A DNA stretch of 45,796 bases from a virus: the IMG/VR virus record IMGVR_UViG_3300032053_000143, positions 1 through 45,796 of that record. The stretch is one strand, 5' to 3'. Below the pieces are notes generated by a model. That model was not told where the DNA came from. It did not search any database and worked only from the letters and a program-made list of their open reading frames with translations. Below are positions 34,554-41,876 of this stretch, piece by piece (positions within the stretch are counted from its first letter, which is position 1; every line of letters starts with the position of its first letter). The position numbers and the translations under genes are program-made.

Positions 34554-36590
34554 ATGAGTTTTTTACAATCAAATAGTTCAGGAATTCTACCAGCAAGGAT
34601 TACCCAGTATGGTAGAAGAAAAATTGCCCAAGGTAATTTTAATATTGCATATTTTCAAATCGGCGACTCCGAATTTGATTACGCATTTTCCGAATTTGAT
34701 GGTATGAATAATCCTCCACAAAAAGTTCTTACACCTCTAGATAAAGATTCTCAAGTAAAATATCCATATAAGGTCTCAGAATCAACATTAACCGGAACAA
34801 CATATGGAATTCCATTACAATTTTCAGAAACGAAAATTGTCACAAACAATATAGGCCCAGCGGGATATGTTTCAGAATATATGTCGTCAGGTACATCGGT
34901 TCAAACGATTTATCAAATAGTTGATATATCAGTAATAAATGGTACAAATATACTAGCGGTCACCAGTGGGGCGGCATTTAATAACACGCAGTATATCACA
35001 ATCATAATGGATTATTTGGGAGGAAATAGCACAATAAGAGGAAACACAACATCTTTGGTTTATAAAATAACAGAAATTGTAGGTAATACATTATTGTTAG
35101 ATCGAGATTTACCAGATTTATCATCTTTAAGTGCTAAAAATATTACAATTATATCTAATGAATATTCAGGAAGTACATTAATATGTGGAGAAATTGTGGC
35201 GAACGAAGAACAGCAAGCTTCATGGAATTTGGCGAATGTTTGGAGTCAAAAACCCGCAGGGATGGATTATGGATTAACTTCACCTTATGATGTTACTGAC
35301 GAAAGTTTAACAGGATATACAAGTAATGTTTTTGTATCGGCAAAAGAATTTTTCGGGTATAATACATCATCTGGACAAACATATAATACGGGAACAACTA
35401 TTACAAATTCCTTTGGTGACGATATTATGGTATTACCAGAAGAACAACATTCTCTAAGTATTGTACATTTCTCCAAGACTGGTAATGCTTCAATAGACCC
35501 GGATTTAGCATTTAAATATGAGGATTATATTTCTCATTCAACAGTCGATGATATTGAATACTTTCAAGTTTATATTCCTTTTATGCATTATGATAGAAAT
35601 ACAGGCACGACTATCGGTGGATTATTTTTAATGGATTCAGTAGACTATTATATTAGCTCATCAGCTATGGATACTCGAAATAATCAAATAAAATATAGAT
35701 ATTTGATAGATGAAAATAATAATAGAGTCGGTAAAATTTTTGTGAACCATAAAGTTATTGTTTTTGACGATCAGGAAATAGTTGCGATCTTAGATTATAA
35801 ATCAAATAGGAGATATACATTACCAATACCAAGAATATCCATAATACCTATAGATTCAAAATGTAATCAAAATGGTGGGGCGATAACTCCATTATTAGGT
35901 GGAACGGGTGATACTGTTTTTGTTTCTTATCTTCTTCAATATAGTGGTGATTTACAATATAATGGTTTACATTGTAATCATTATTCTAAAATCGTAGGGA
36001 CAGAACAAACTGGAGATGTTTCTATTAAATTTAGTGACAATTGTTTTACATTTATGAAGACATCGTTGGCCGATAGTACAAATGGGTATATCGCGGACAC
36101 ATTTAAAATCTTAGTACAAAAAGTAGCCACAGGCCAACAGCCAGATCCTACATTATGGACAATCATTGATTTCACAGATCTAATACCTAATCATACTAGC
36201 GGATTAATTGACCCAAATAATTTAAAAGGAGCAAGATTTATTATAACTTACGATGATTATGATAATGGAACTAGATATGATTTAGAAAGTTATATAGGAT
36301 TATTACCTGATGAGCCGTCTACCTTACCTGAATTTGGTGACGACCAACCATTTACAGGTAGTGTCAAATTAGTAAGAGCCACAGATATTGAAACATTAAG
36401 GTTTTTAGTTAATTTACCATCAACCGATTTTACAACAACTCAAAATCCTTCATATGTTTTAGGTAAACCTAAAAGATTTACTGAGGTCGCTTTGTTAGAT
36501 GAAAATAAAAATGTATTGGTCATCGCGAAGACATCTAGTCCTGTAGTTAGAATAGGATCACAAGTAGTTGCTGTTAAAATTGATCTTTAA
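34554..36590 (+). CDS. Virion structural protein, last of the tail cluster (678 aa)
   Basis: Family not recognised. The N terminus ILPARITQYGRRKIAQGNF (11-29) is basic and looks like a conserved assembly segment. The middle is beta-rich with Tyr/Asp/Ser (for example YYISSSAMDTRNNQIKYRYL about 364-383). The C terminus, PKRFTEVALLDENKNVLVIA (about 639-658), has the strand pattern seen in phage tail-collar or fibre-attachment proteins. No PST linker, so it is probably a baseplate or collar component to which fibres attach. It ends the 30-kb virion block; 53 nt follow before the RuvC-like gene, with no hairpin terminator visible. Confidence 0.68.
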   Translation: MSFLQSNSSGILPARITQYGRRKIAQGNFNIAYFQIGDSEFDYAFSEFDGMNNPPQKVLTPLDKDSQVKYPYKVSESTLTGTTYGIPLQFSETKIVTNNIGPAGYVSEYMSSGTSVQTIYQIVDISVINGTNILAVTSGAAFNNTQYITIIMDYLGGNSTIRGNTTSLVYKITEIVGNTLLLDRDLPDLSSLSAKNITIISNEYSGSTLICGEIVANEEQQASWNLANVWSQKPAGMDYGLTSPYDVTDESLTGYTSNVFVSAKEFFGYNTSSGQTYNTGTTITNSFGDDIMVLPEEQHSLSIVHFSKTGNASIDPDLAFKYEDYISHSTVDDIEYFQVYIPFMHYDRNTGTTIGGLFLMDSVDYYISSSAMDTRNNQIKYRYLIDENNNRVGKIFVNHKVIVFDDQEIVAILDYKSNRRYTLPIPRISIIPIDSKCNQNGGAITPLLGGTGDTVFVSYLLQYSGDLQYNGLHCNHYSKIVGTEQTGDVSIKFSDNCFTFMKTSLADSTNGYIADTFKILVQKVATGQQPDPTLWTIIDFTDLIPNHTSGLIDPNNLKGARFIITYDDYDNGTRYDLESYIGLLPDEPSTLPEFGDDQPFTGSVKLVRATDIETLRFLVNLPSTDFTTTQNPSYVLGKPKRFTEVALLDENKNVLVIAKTSSPVVRIGSQVVAVKIDL

Positions 36591-36603
36591 CTCTTTACAA
36601 AAC

Positions 36604-36615
36604 GAAAAATATTCA
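36604..36615 (+). promoter_or_regulatory. GAAAAATATTCA box before the RuvC-like gene
   Basis: The 12-mer GAAAAATATTCA recurs exactly at 41536-41547, before another cluster-initial gene, and in shortened form (AATATTCA) at 132-139 before the exonuclease. It is a candidate phage promoter element for replication genes; AT-richness makes chance possible. Confidence 0.25.
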
Positions 36616-36643
36616 TTATCTATTGATTTATATACTAAATTAA

Positions 36644-37252
36644 ATGGAGAATGAATTAAAATTGAAGAATAAACCAAAGATTCTCGGACTTGATATTTCA
36701 ACCAAGACAATCGGCTGGGCAATATTCGATATGAATAACTCGACCTTATTAGAGGCGTCTCACTTTACGCCTAAAATTAAACCTTTACCTGAAGATAAGA
36801 TCGAGGAATTAATTAAGAAAGCTGATGCGTTTAAACATCATCTTGAAAAATATAAAGATTATAATATTGTACGCGTGATAATTGAAGAACCTCTCTTGCA
36901 GGCTAACAATATTTATACCGTTGGAACTCTTATGAGATACAACGCGATGATATTAAAAATGTGTTATGATATATTTGATACCGTTCCATCATTTATTTCA
37001 ACATATAACGCAAGAAAGTATGCATTTCCCGATTTATTCAGGGAGAATAATAAAGGAAAGGTTGTATTATTTGGGGGATTTCCTGTTGATACGGATAAGA
37101 AGCGTATAATATGGGAACATGTTAATGCCGTTTGTCCAGAAGTTAATTGGATATATGATAAAAACGGAAAATTAAAAAAAGAAAACTTCGATATCTCCGA
37201 CGCCATTACTTGCATAATTGGCCATATTAATATGATAAGATCGAAGGGTTAA
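36644..37252 (+). CDS. RuvC-like Holliday-junction resolvase / RNase H-fold nuclease
   Basis: RuvC-family nuclease that would resolve branched replication and recombination intermediates before packaging. The RNase H-fold acidic residues are in place: Asp17 in LGLDISTKTIGWA (14-26), Glu81/82 in IIEEPLL (79-85), and Asp183/Asp186 in FDISDAIT (182-189). Length 202 is slightly above E. coli RuvC (173). It is the first gene after the virion block. Its last 26 nt overlap, tail to tail, the end of the leftward HNH gene, so the insertion lies right at its stop. RuvC-like phage proteins vary in specificity, so 'Holliday junction' is inferred from the family. Confidence 0.85.
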   Translation: MENELKLKNKPKILGLDISTKTIGWAIFDMNNSTLLEASHFTPKIKPLPEDKIEELIKKADAFKHHLEKYKDYNIVRVIIEEPLLQANNIYTVGTLMRYNAMILKMCYDIFDTVPSFISTYNARKYAFPDLFRENNKGKVVLFGGFPVDTDKKRIIWEHVNAVCPEVNWIYDKNGKLKKENFDISDAITCIIGHINMIRSKG

Positions 37253-38084
37253 TATCATATTTTGATTTTTTAATATCTCTATTTATTTTACTACAAAGTG
37301 GCTGTAAGTTAGTATAATGATTTAAATTAATTACATCTTCTTCTGTTTTAGCAATAGAAATTGGTATAATATGGTCAATATCCCACCCATAATTAATTTC
37401 GCCATTGTATTTACCATAATTATCCCAAGTCATCCAATTCTCGAGCCGTGATTCGATATAGGTTTTAAATTCTTTAAATGTACATCCTAATATTTCATGT
37501 GTTCTACTTGTTTTTTTATATCCATTCTTCTTAAATGACGCATAAATTGATGATCTAATGGTACATGTTAAAGCAAATATAGGATCAATTTTTCTCTTTT
37601 TATTTCTATATATATTCCTAACTTGCATTTTTCGTTCTTTATTATTAACATAATAGATATTATGAGATTTTAGAATTTTTTCTTTATTCTTTTCATAATG
37701 TCTTTTTGATGATATCTTCATTTTTTTCAATAATATATCTCGATGATCATTATAGTATTGTTTTGATTTTTCATTTAATGTGTTTTTATTTAATTGGTGA
37801 TAATTTCTTGAACGAATATTATCTTGTTCTTTATTATTTTCATAATATATTTTTTGTTTTTTTAGGAATGATTCTTTGTTTTGTATATAATAAATTTTCT
37901 TTTTTTCATTTAATATGTCTTTATTTTTTTCATTATATTTATTTATAATTTTTCTTCTACATTCTTTACATTCGCTTCTATACCCATTTTTTGTATCTTT
38001 ACGAATATCGAACTCATTTAACAATTTTTCGACATTACATTTTGAGCAGATTTTAGTTTTTATATTTTCTATTTTGATGTCCAT
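37227..38084 (-). CDS. HNH endonuclease with N-terminal zinc ribbon (probable selfish element)
   Basis: The only leftward gene in the window. Residues 13-42 hold two CxxC pairs (C13/C16 and C39/C42), a zinc ribbon. Residues 45-165 are strongly basic, with about six imperfect repeats of 15-20 residues around IYYxxNKE, a spacer type common in phage HNH proteins and probably DNA-contacting. Residues 231-270 carry the HNH nuclease: YGWDIDHIIPIS with Asp237/His238, then NLNHYTNLQPLC and NRDIKKSK. No neighbouring gene needs it, and it sits in opposite orientation between ruvC-like and primase genes, as free-standing homing endonucleases do. Lysine and isoleucine content is even more AT-driven than in its neighbours. 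Confidence 0.85.
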   Translation of the reverse strand: MDIKIENIKTKICSKCNVEKLLNEFDIRKDTKNGYRSECKECRRKIINKYNEKNKDILNEKKKIYYIQNKESFLKKQKIYYENNKEQDNIRSRNYHQLNKNTLNEKSKQYYNDHRDILLKKMKISSKRHYEKNKEKILKSHNIYYVNNKERKMQVRNIYRNKKRKIDPIFALTCTIRSSIYASFKKNGYKKTSRTHEILGCTFKEFKTYIESRLENWMTWDNYGKYNGEINYGWDIDHIIPISIAKTEEDVINLNHYTNLQPLCSKINRDIKKSKYDINPSILSY

Positions 38085-38091
38085 ACATTAA

Positions 38092-38122
38092 TAAATATAC
38101 ACTATTTTGTTGATATTTACAA
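38092..38122 (-). promoter_or_regulatory. Candidate Bacteroidota-type promoter for the HNH gene
   Basis: On the minus strand, TTG (38122-38120) is followed after 20 nt by TATATTTA (38099-38092), one base off TAnnTTTG. Transcription would start about at the ATG (38084), implying a leaderless or nearly leaderless mRNA. It is built from the same inverted repeat as the rightward promoter. Confidence 0.4.
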
Positions 38123-38139
38123 TAAATTAGTGTATATTT
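38093..38139. repeat. 12-bp perfect inverted repeat in the HNH-primase intergenic region
   Basis: AAATATACACTA (38093-38104) and its exact complement (38128-38139) are separated by 23 nt. Each arm carries the -7 element of one of two divergent promoters, so the symmetry may reflect a shared operator or simply mirror-image promoters; the arms could also form a hairpin. Confidence 0.8.
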
Positions 38140-38140
38140 G
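38106..38140 (+). promoter_or_regulatory. Bacteroidota-type promoter, rightward
   Basis: TTTG at 38106-38109 (or TTG at 38110-38112) and TATATTTG at 38133-38140, a full match to TAnnTTTG, with 20-23 nt between them. The expected start is about 38147. A terminator follows 32 nt later, before the primase gene. Confidence 0.55.
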
Positions 38141-38178
38141 ATTTATCATTTCATTTATGATATGATCATTTTTAAATG

Positions 38179-38211
38179 AGCGGAAAAGTTGGTGTCTTTT
38201 CCGCTTTTTTT
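38179..38211 (+). terminator. Rho-independent terminator upstream of the primase gene
   Basis: A perfect 10-bp stem AGCGGAAAAG / CTTTTCCGCT (38179-38188 with 38196-38205), a 7-nt loop and seven T at 38205-38211. It works rightward only. The only rightward gene it can close is the RuvC-like gene, nearly 1 kb upstream, across the HNH gene, or a short transcript from the promoter at 38106-38140. Confidence 0.9.
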
Positions 38212-38258
38212 GTCTTCGATTTTTTTTTCTCGTTTTTTTTTCGTATAATTGTGCCATT

Positions 38259-39200
38259 ATGATCGAATCTATGGTAGAATATGAGCCGATAGTTGATATA
38301 TTAATCGATATTTTCGGAAATTTTAAGAATCACAACGAATCTGCTGGTCAAATAAGTGTAGATTGTCCAGTGTGTTCTTATGATATAAAAGGTCTCGATA
38401 AGGGAGATGGTAAAGGAAATCTCGAAATAAATTATAAAGAAGGGGTCTATAAATGTTGGTCATGTGCGGAGACTCATGATACTCATGGCAGATTACATTG
38501 GTTAATAAAAAAATATGGATCGCGCCAACAGCTCAAGAAATTTGATTTACTAATGCCTGAAGAGTCAGGCGAAATACAAAAGAAAATATATGAGAGAGTA
38601 AAATTACCAAAAGAATGTATTCTATTTGAAACCAAAAGTATAGGAATAAAATTAACTCATCATTATAAAAAAGCATACAATTATCTCAAACAACGAAATG
38701 TAACTGATGAGATGATTAAAAGATATAGGATTGGTTTTTGTTATCAAGGTAAATACTCTAATAGAATCATTATTCCGTCATACGACGCGGATGAGATTTT
38801 GAATTATTTCGTTGCTAGGTCATACGAAGTAAAACCGTATAGAAAATATGATAATCCTAAAGCGGAAAAACAATTAATAATTTTTAATGAATTTCTTATC
38901 AATTGGAACGAACCAATTTATATTGTTGAGGGCCCTTTCGATTCTATATTTGTGCCAAATTCGATCCCAATGCTGGGAAAAAAATTGAGTGATTTATTAT
39001 TCAATATGTTATATGAGAAGGCAAAGAAAGTTGTTATCGTTCTCGATGGAGACGCGTTTGCAGATGCTGAGAAACTTTATCATAAATTAAACGGAGGCCG
39101 ACTATTTGGAAAGATATGGATATCTAAACTTCCGGAAGATAAGGATATTGCCGATTTAAAAGGAGATTTAACAAATTATTCACCATATCAATTTAATTAA
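38259..39200 (+). CDS. DNA primase, DnaG type (T4 gp61-like)
   Basis: Makes RNA primers for lagging-strand synthesis with the DnaB-type helicase at 1639. Residues 36-69 are a zinc-binding domain with CPVC (36-39) and CWSC (66-69). Residues 218-275 are a Toprim domain: YIVEGPFDS with Glu224 and Asp228, and VLDGDAFADA with Asp263/Asp265. The linker contains the usual DnaG-like RYRIGFCYQGKYSNRIIIPS stretch (155-174). At 313 residues it is short, like T4 gp61 (342), and lacks the DnaB-binding domain of bacterial DnaG. A second in-frame ATG, at 38271, is a possible start. TATAAT lies at 38244-38249, only 9 nt before the ATG. Confidence 0.9.
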   Translation: MIESMVEYEPIVDILIDIFGNFKNHNESAGQISVDCPVCSYDIKGLDKGDGKGNLEINYKEGVYKCWSCAETHDTHGRLHWLIKKYGSRQQLKKFDLLMPEESGEIQKKIYERVKLPKECILFETKSIGIKLTHHYKKAYNYLKQRNVTDEMIKRYRIGFCYQGKYSNRIIIPSYDADEILNYFVARSYEVKPYRKYDNPKAEKQLIIFNEFLINWNEPIYIVEGPFDSIFVPNSIPMLGKKLSDLLFNMLYEKAKKVVIVLDGDAFADAEKLYHKLNGGRLFGKIWISKLPEDKDIADLKGDLTNYSPYQFN

Positions 39201-39211
39201 TTATTATATCA

Positions 39212-39292
39212 ATGGAAAATTACAGAAAGTTAATGAAAGAACGATATGATTTATATTTTTCTCTGAGATTTCGTCCCGAACAAAAAAATTAA
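39212..39292 (+). CDS. Possible 26-aa peptide
   Basis: ATG at 39212 opens a 26-codon frame ending TAA at 39290-39292, filling the 102-nt gap between primase and the next gene. The peptide is basic and aromatic (YDLYFSLRFRPEQ). No Shine-Dalgarno, but most genes here lack one. Spacing of 11 nt on each side fits the operon pattern. It may be chance. Confidence 0.3.
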   Translation: MENYRKLMKERYDLYFSLRFRPEQKN

Positions 39293-39302
39293 ATATAATA
39301 AT

Positions 39303-39485
39303 ATGGAAACTGCAAAAGATTTAGCTTTAAAAGCATGGAAAGACGCAACAGAAGGTAAAATACCAACTAAAGAACATTTTGAAAGTTGGTGGTCGCAATG
39401 GGTTTATATTAAAGATCATAGAGATAGTTTAGAACCAACGCATAATGTTTATGTTGATGGCCATCGATATATAAAATTAGATTAA
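39303..39485 (+). CDS. Unknown 60-aa protein
   Basis: Small acidic-basic mixed protein with a Trp-rich centre (HFESWWSQWVYIKDH, about 24-38) and a C-terminal NVYVDGHRYIKL strand. No known domain. It lies 10 nt before the PD-(D/E)XK nuclease and is in the same direction, so probably co-transcribed with the recombination genes. Even composition and tight spacing support a real gene. Confidence 0.6.
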   Translation: METAKDLALKAWKDATEGKIPTKEHFESWWSQWVYIKDHRDSLEPTHNVYVDGHRYIKLD

Positions 39486-39495
39486 CATTAAAAAT

Positions 39496-40350
39496 ATGGA
39501 TTTAAAAGAAGTATCGGAAGAAATCAAGACGATTTTAGAAGAAAAAAGGAAAGAACGCAGGTTATCATTCGTAGAGTCGAAACATATCTACTATATGATG
39601 GATAATGGAGGACAAATGAGAAGTGGATTCCCGTCGGTATCCAAACTAATCAAAAACTTTCATAAACCATTTGATGGACAGGCGATATCGTTCAATATGG
39701 CTAAGGGTGATACTGAGAAACAGAAACAGTTATTGGCCGAATGGGCACAATCAGGTAAAGATTCAGTTAATCTTGGTAGTAGGGTTCATTATGAGTTGGA
39801 AAAATATATAATTGAACAATATGACAACTATAAGGAGGTAAGACAACCCGAATTTGTTATTAATGAAGAACAGAAAATCAAAAGCGATAAGATGATTCAG
39901 GCTGGTAAAGACTTCATCGGGTTAATGCACGAAAGAGGAGCGGTTCTTCTTGATACTGAAATGGTATTAGGAGATCCAACAGAAGGTTATGTTGGACAGC
40001 CTGATAATACATGGTTAATGATGATGAAAGGTCAGGATGACTTCGGATTTGTTGTTACCGACCATAAGAGCGGTCAGCCAAAGAATTTTGAGGTTTTCCC
40101 ATATACAGGTAAACTCTATCCACCATTTCAAGATTACCACGACAATGCTCTTGGTAAGTATTGTTTACAGATACCATTGTACGGTAGGTTGTTATTGAAA
40201 ATGTTAGAAGGATCTAAATTTGAAGGTAAAAAATTCCTCGGAGGAGTCATAGCATTAATGAAAGAAGACGCTACCTTTGTTGAATATAAAGTTCCTCAAC
40301 CGATTACCACAACGATATTAACAATGAATTTAAAACCTTTTCTGAAATAA
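39496..40350 (+). CDS. PD-(D/E)XK nuclease, RecB/Cas4-like exonuclease
   Basis: Member of the PD-(D/E)XK superfamily, RecB-nuclease branch. Visible motifs: SRVHYELEKYI with His98 (motif I), GQPDNTW with Asp170, TDHKSGQP with Asp189 and Lys191 (the D-x-K core), and YCLQIPLYGRLL with Gln225 and Tyr229 (the QxxxY motif diagnostic of RecB/Cas4-type nucleases). No Cys cluster for an iron-sulfur site is seen. Length 284 fits a free-standing phage exonuclease. It lies 10 nt before gp47, so a joint role in end processing for recombination-dependent replication is likely. Confidence 0.82.
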   Translation: MDLKEVSEEIKTILEEKRKERRLSFVESKHIYYMMDNGGQMRSGFPSVSKLIKNFHKPFDGQAISFNMAKGDTEKQKQLLAEWAQSGKDSVNLGSRVHYELEKYIIEQYDNYKEVRQPEFVINEEQKIKSDKMIQAGKDFIGLMHERGAVLLDTEMVLGDPTEGYVGQPDNTWLMMMKGQDDFGFVVTDHKSGQPKNFEVFPYTGKLYPPFQDYHDNALGKYCLQIPLYGRLLLKMLEGSKFEGKKFLGGVIALMKEDATFVEYKVPQPITTTILTMNLKPFLK

Positions 40351-40360
40351 AAAATGAATT

Positions 40361-41176
40361 ATGATACATAAGATCGTCCACCTTTCCGACATTCACATTC
40401 GTAATAATCAGTTACATGGTTTGTATAAGAAACAATTCGAAGAGTTATTAAACGATTTACAAAAAAAATTGTATACCGATAATGATGATCTTCACTCATT
40501 TGAAGTTAGAATTGTAATGACTGGAGACATTTTCCATCAAAAGATAAGTATTTCAAACGAACAACTTATGTTAGCAAGTTGGTTTATTAAAGAACTAACT
40601 GCGTTAGGTAGAGTTGTTATTATTCCAGGTAATCACGATTTCTTGGAAAATAATATGGAACGATTGGACAGTATAACGCCTGTAGTTGAATTATTAGATA
40701 TGGATAGTGATCTACAATATTTTAAAGATAGTGGAATATATAGTGATGAAAACATTAAATGGGTTGTCTATTCATTATATCAACATAATGTGAGACCTGA
40801 GTTTAAGAAAGAAGATGGGTTTTATGTTGGGTTATTTCACGGGCCAATTCAAGGAATGTCGACTGATTTAGGATTCACATTTGATGATGCATACGATAGA
40901 TTAAATTTTGTCGATCTTGACCTTCTTTTATGTGGAGATATACATAAAAGACAAGTTTTTAAATTACCCAATGGTGGTGATGCTGTAATGGTTGGGAGTT
41001 TATTACAGCAAGACTTCGGGGAAAATGTTAAATATCATGGATATGGCATTTTTGACATGAAAACCAAAAAATATACATTCCACGATTTACCAAATGACCA
41101 ACCATTTTTACATTATAGAATATATGACATTAAAGACATTGAAACCGAAAGCGAACAACTCGTTAATCTTGGATGA
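40361..41176 (+). CDS. Recombination endonuclease subunit gp47 (SbcD/Mre11-like)
   Basis: Metallophosphoesterase nuclease that pairs with gp46 (at 42825) to resect DNA ends. The five phosphoesterase motifs are visible: HLSDIHI (7-13), TGDIFHQK (54-61), IPGNHDF (88-94), FHGPIQGM (about 160-167) and GDIHKRQ (about 190-196). At 271 residues it is shorter than T4 gp47 (339). The stop at 41174-41176 is immediately followed, in the +1 frame, by a 107-codon open frame with highly biased coding sequence, so the C-terminal part may be encoded there (see findings). The ATG at 40354 is in another frame and stops at once. Confidence 0.9.
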   Translation: MIHKIVHLSDIHIRNNQLHGLYKKQFEELLNDLQKKLYTDNDDLHSFEVRIVMTGDIFHQKISISNEQLMLASWFIKELTALGRVVIIPGNHDFLENNMERLDSITPVVELLDMDSDLQYFKDSGIYSDENIKWVVYSLYQHNVRPEFKKEDGFYVGLFHGPIQGMSTDLGFTFDDAYDRLNFVDLDLLLCGDIHKRQVFKLPNGGDAVMVGSLLQQDFGENVKYHGYGIFDMKTKKYTFHDLPNDQPFLHYRIYDIKDIETESEQLVNLG

Positions 41177-41492
41177 TGAGTTTTTTCAGTATTGTGAATT
41201 AAACAATATTGAAGATGTTCAGAAGTTGGCGAGAGAAACTTTTAAAAAAGGATTTGATTTGTTAAAGTATGGTGATATACCAGTAAATAAATTAATTCCC
41301 TCGGATAAGATTGAGAAAAAATACACAAAATCCGAGTATATCGAGAAAGAAGATGTTGTTGTTAAAGAAACGACATCTGATCCCATAGTTTTTTCGCATC
41401 CAAATTCAGTATTGCCAATGGTGGAAATTAAAAGAGAAATAAAAGAGAAAGTTGATAAGATAGTGGAAAAAAATAGTATATATGATGAGTAA
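41169..41492 (+). CDS. gp47-overlapping ORF (C-terminal domain by frameshift, or separate 107-aa protein)
   Basis: An open frame in +1 relative to gp47 covers this stretch; the frame is open from an ATG at 41094, but the part inside gp47 looks like shadow. Real coding character begins around the TTG at 41169, giving DDEFFQYCELNN, ARETFKKGFDLLKYG and a Lys/Glu-rich tail ending KNSIYDE. Either it is a separate gene starting at TTG 41169 (or ATG 41094/41124), or it is reached from gp47 by a +1 shift at CTT-G-GAT just before the gp47 stop, which would give a fused protein of about 377 residues, closer to T4 gp47. No known domain in the ORF itself. Confidence 0.55.
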   Translation: MDDEFFQYCELNNIEDVQKLARETFKKGFDLLKYGDIPVNKLIPSDKIEKKYTKSEYIEKEDVVVKETTSDPIVFSHPNSVLPMVEIKREIKEKVDKIVEKNSIYDE

Positions 41493-41510
41493 AATGGAAA
41501 ATATTTTCTT

Positions 41511-41547
41511 TTTCTCGTTTTTTTTCGTTATTATTGAAAAATATTCA
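41511..41547 (+). promoter_or_regulatory. Candidate phage promoter: CTCG-T8-CG box plus GAAAAATATTCA
   Basis: CTCGTTTTTTTTCG (41514-41527), then TATTATTG, then the 12-mer GAAAAATATTCA (41536-41547), 17 nt before the ATG at 41565. The first box recurs before the primase (38229-38243, with nine T) and the second before the RuvC-like gene. Confidence 0.3.
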
Positions 41548-41564
41548 CCTTTAAATATGAAAAT

Positions 41565-41876
41565 ATGAGTGACGGGCTAACAGATATGTCGAGAGGTTAT
41601 GATGAGGACGAATCATCACGCCAATGGAGTCTAATAATACTAAACAGTGAACTCAAATCAGAGAATGAAGATCTGAAAACTAGATTAACAGATTTGTTAT
41701 TCGAAATGAACTATAATAAACAAACTGAGCTTATTGAATTTCTCAGGGAGATATATGATAGTGTCATAATGGAAATGGAAGAAATAGATATATCATCTAG
41801 GGATGAGATTCTTTTTAGTTTGAAGAAAAATATTGAAGAATTTGCTAAAAATAATAAAATCAATATAAATGGATAA
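41565..41876 (+). CDS. Unknown 103-aa, probably coiled-coil protein
   Basis: An acidic, largely helical protein. Residues 24-45 (LIILNSELKSENEDLKTRL) show heptad spacing of Leu/Ile, suggesting a short coiled coil and oligomerisation; the second half is a charged helical segment. No known family. Its last 8 nt overlap the start of the membrane protein, and a shared candidate promoter box lies just upstream, so it probably opens a small transcript continuing into gp46. Confidence 0.6.
   Translation: MSDGLTDMSRGYDEDESSRQWSLIILNSELKSENEDLKTRLTDLLFEMNYNKQTELIEFLREIYDSVIMEMEEIDISSRDEILFSLKKNIEEFAKNNKINING

Noticed and set aside
13889-36590. Diversity-generating retroelement or phase-variation cassette for the fibre genes
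   Set aside because: No reverse transcriptase, template/variable repeat pair or invertase site is visible; linker repeats are 12 nt and cannot switch frame.
36644-38258. CRISPR-associated or anti-phage defence locus around RuvC-like, HNH and Cas4-like genes
   Set aside because: The RuvC-like and HNH proteins are separate and opposite in strand, no repeat array exists, and the nuclease at 39496 lacks the Cas4 Cys cluster; phage recombination functions explain them.
38176-38262. 28-codon hydrophobic ORF ending ATGA over the primase start
   Set aside because: It lies across the terminator and two poly-T tracts, so its Phe-rich sequence is explained by those; the ATGA overlap is probably chance.
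41094-41168. ATG at 41094 as start of the ORF after gp47
   Set aside because: The first 25 codons lie inside gp47 coding sequence and look like an out-of-frame shadow; convincing coding character starts near 41169.
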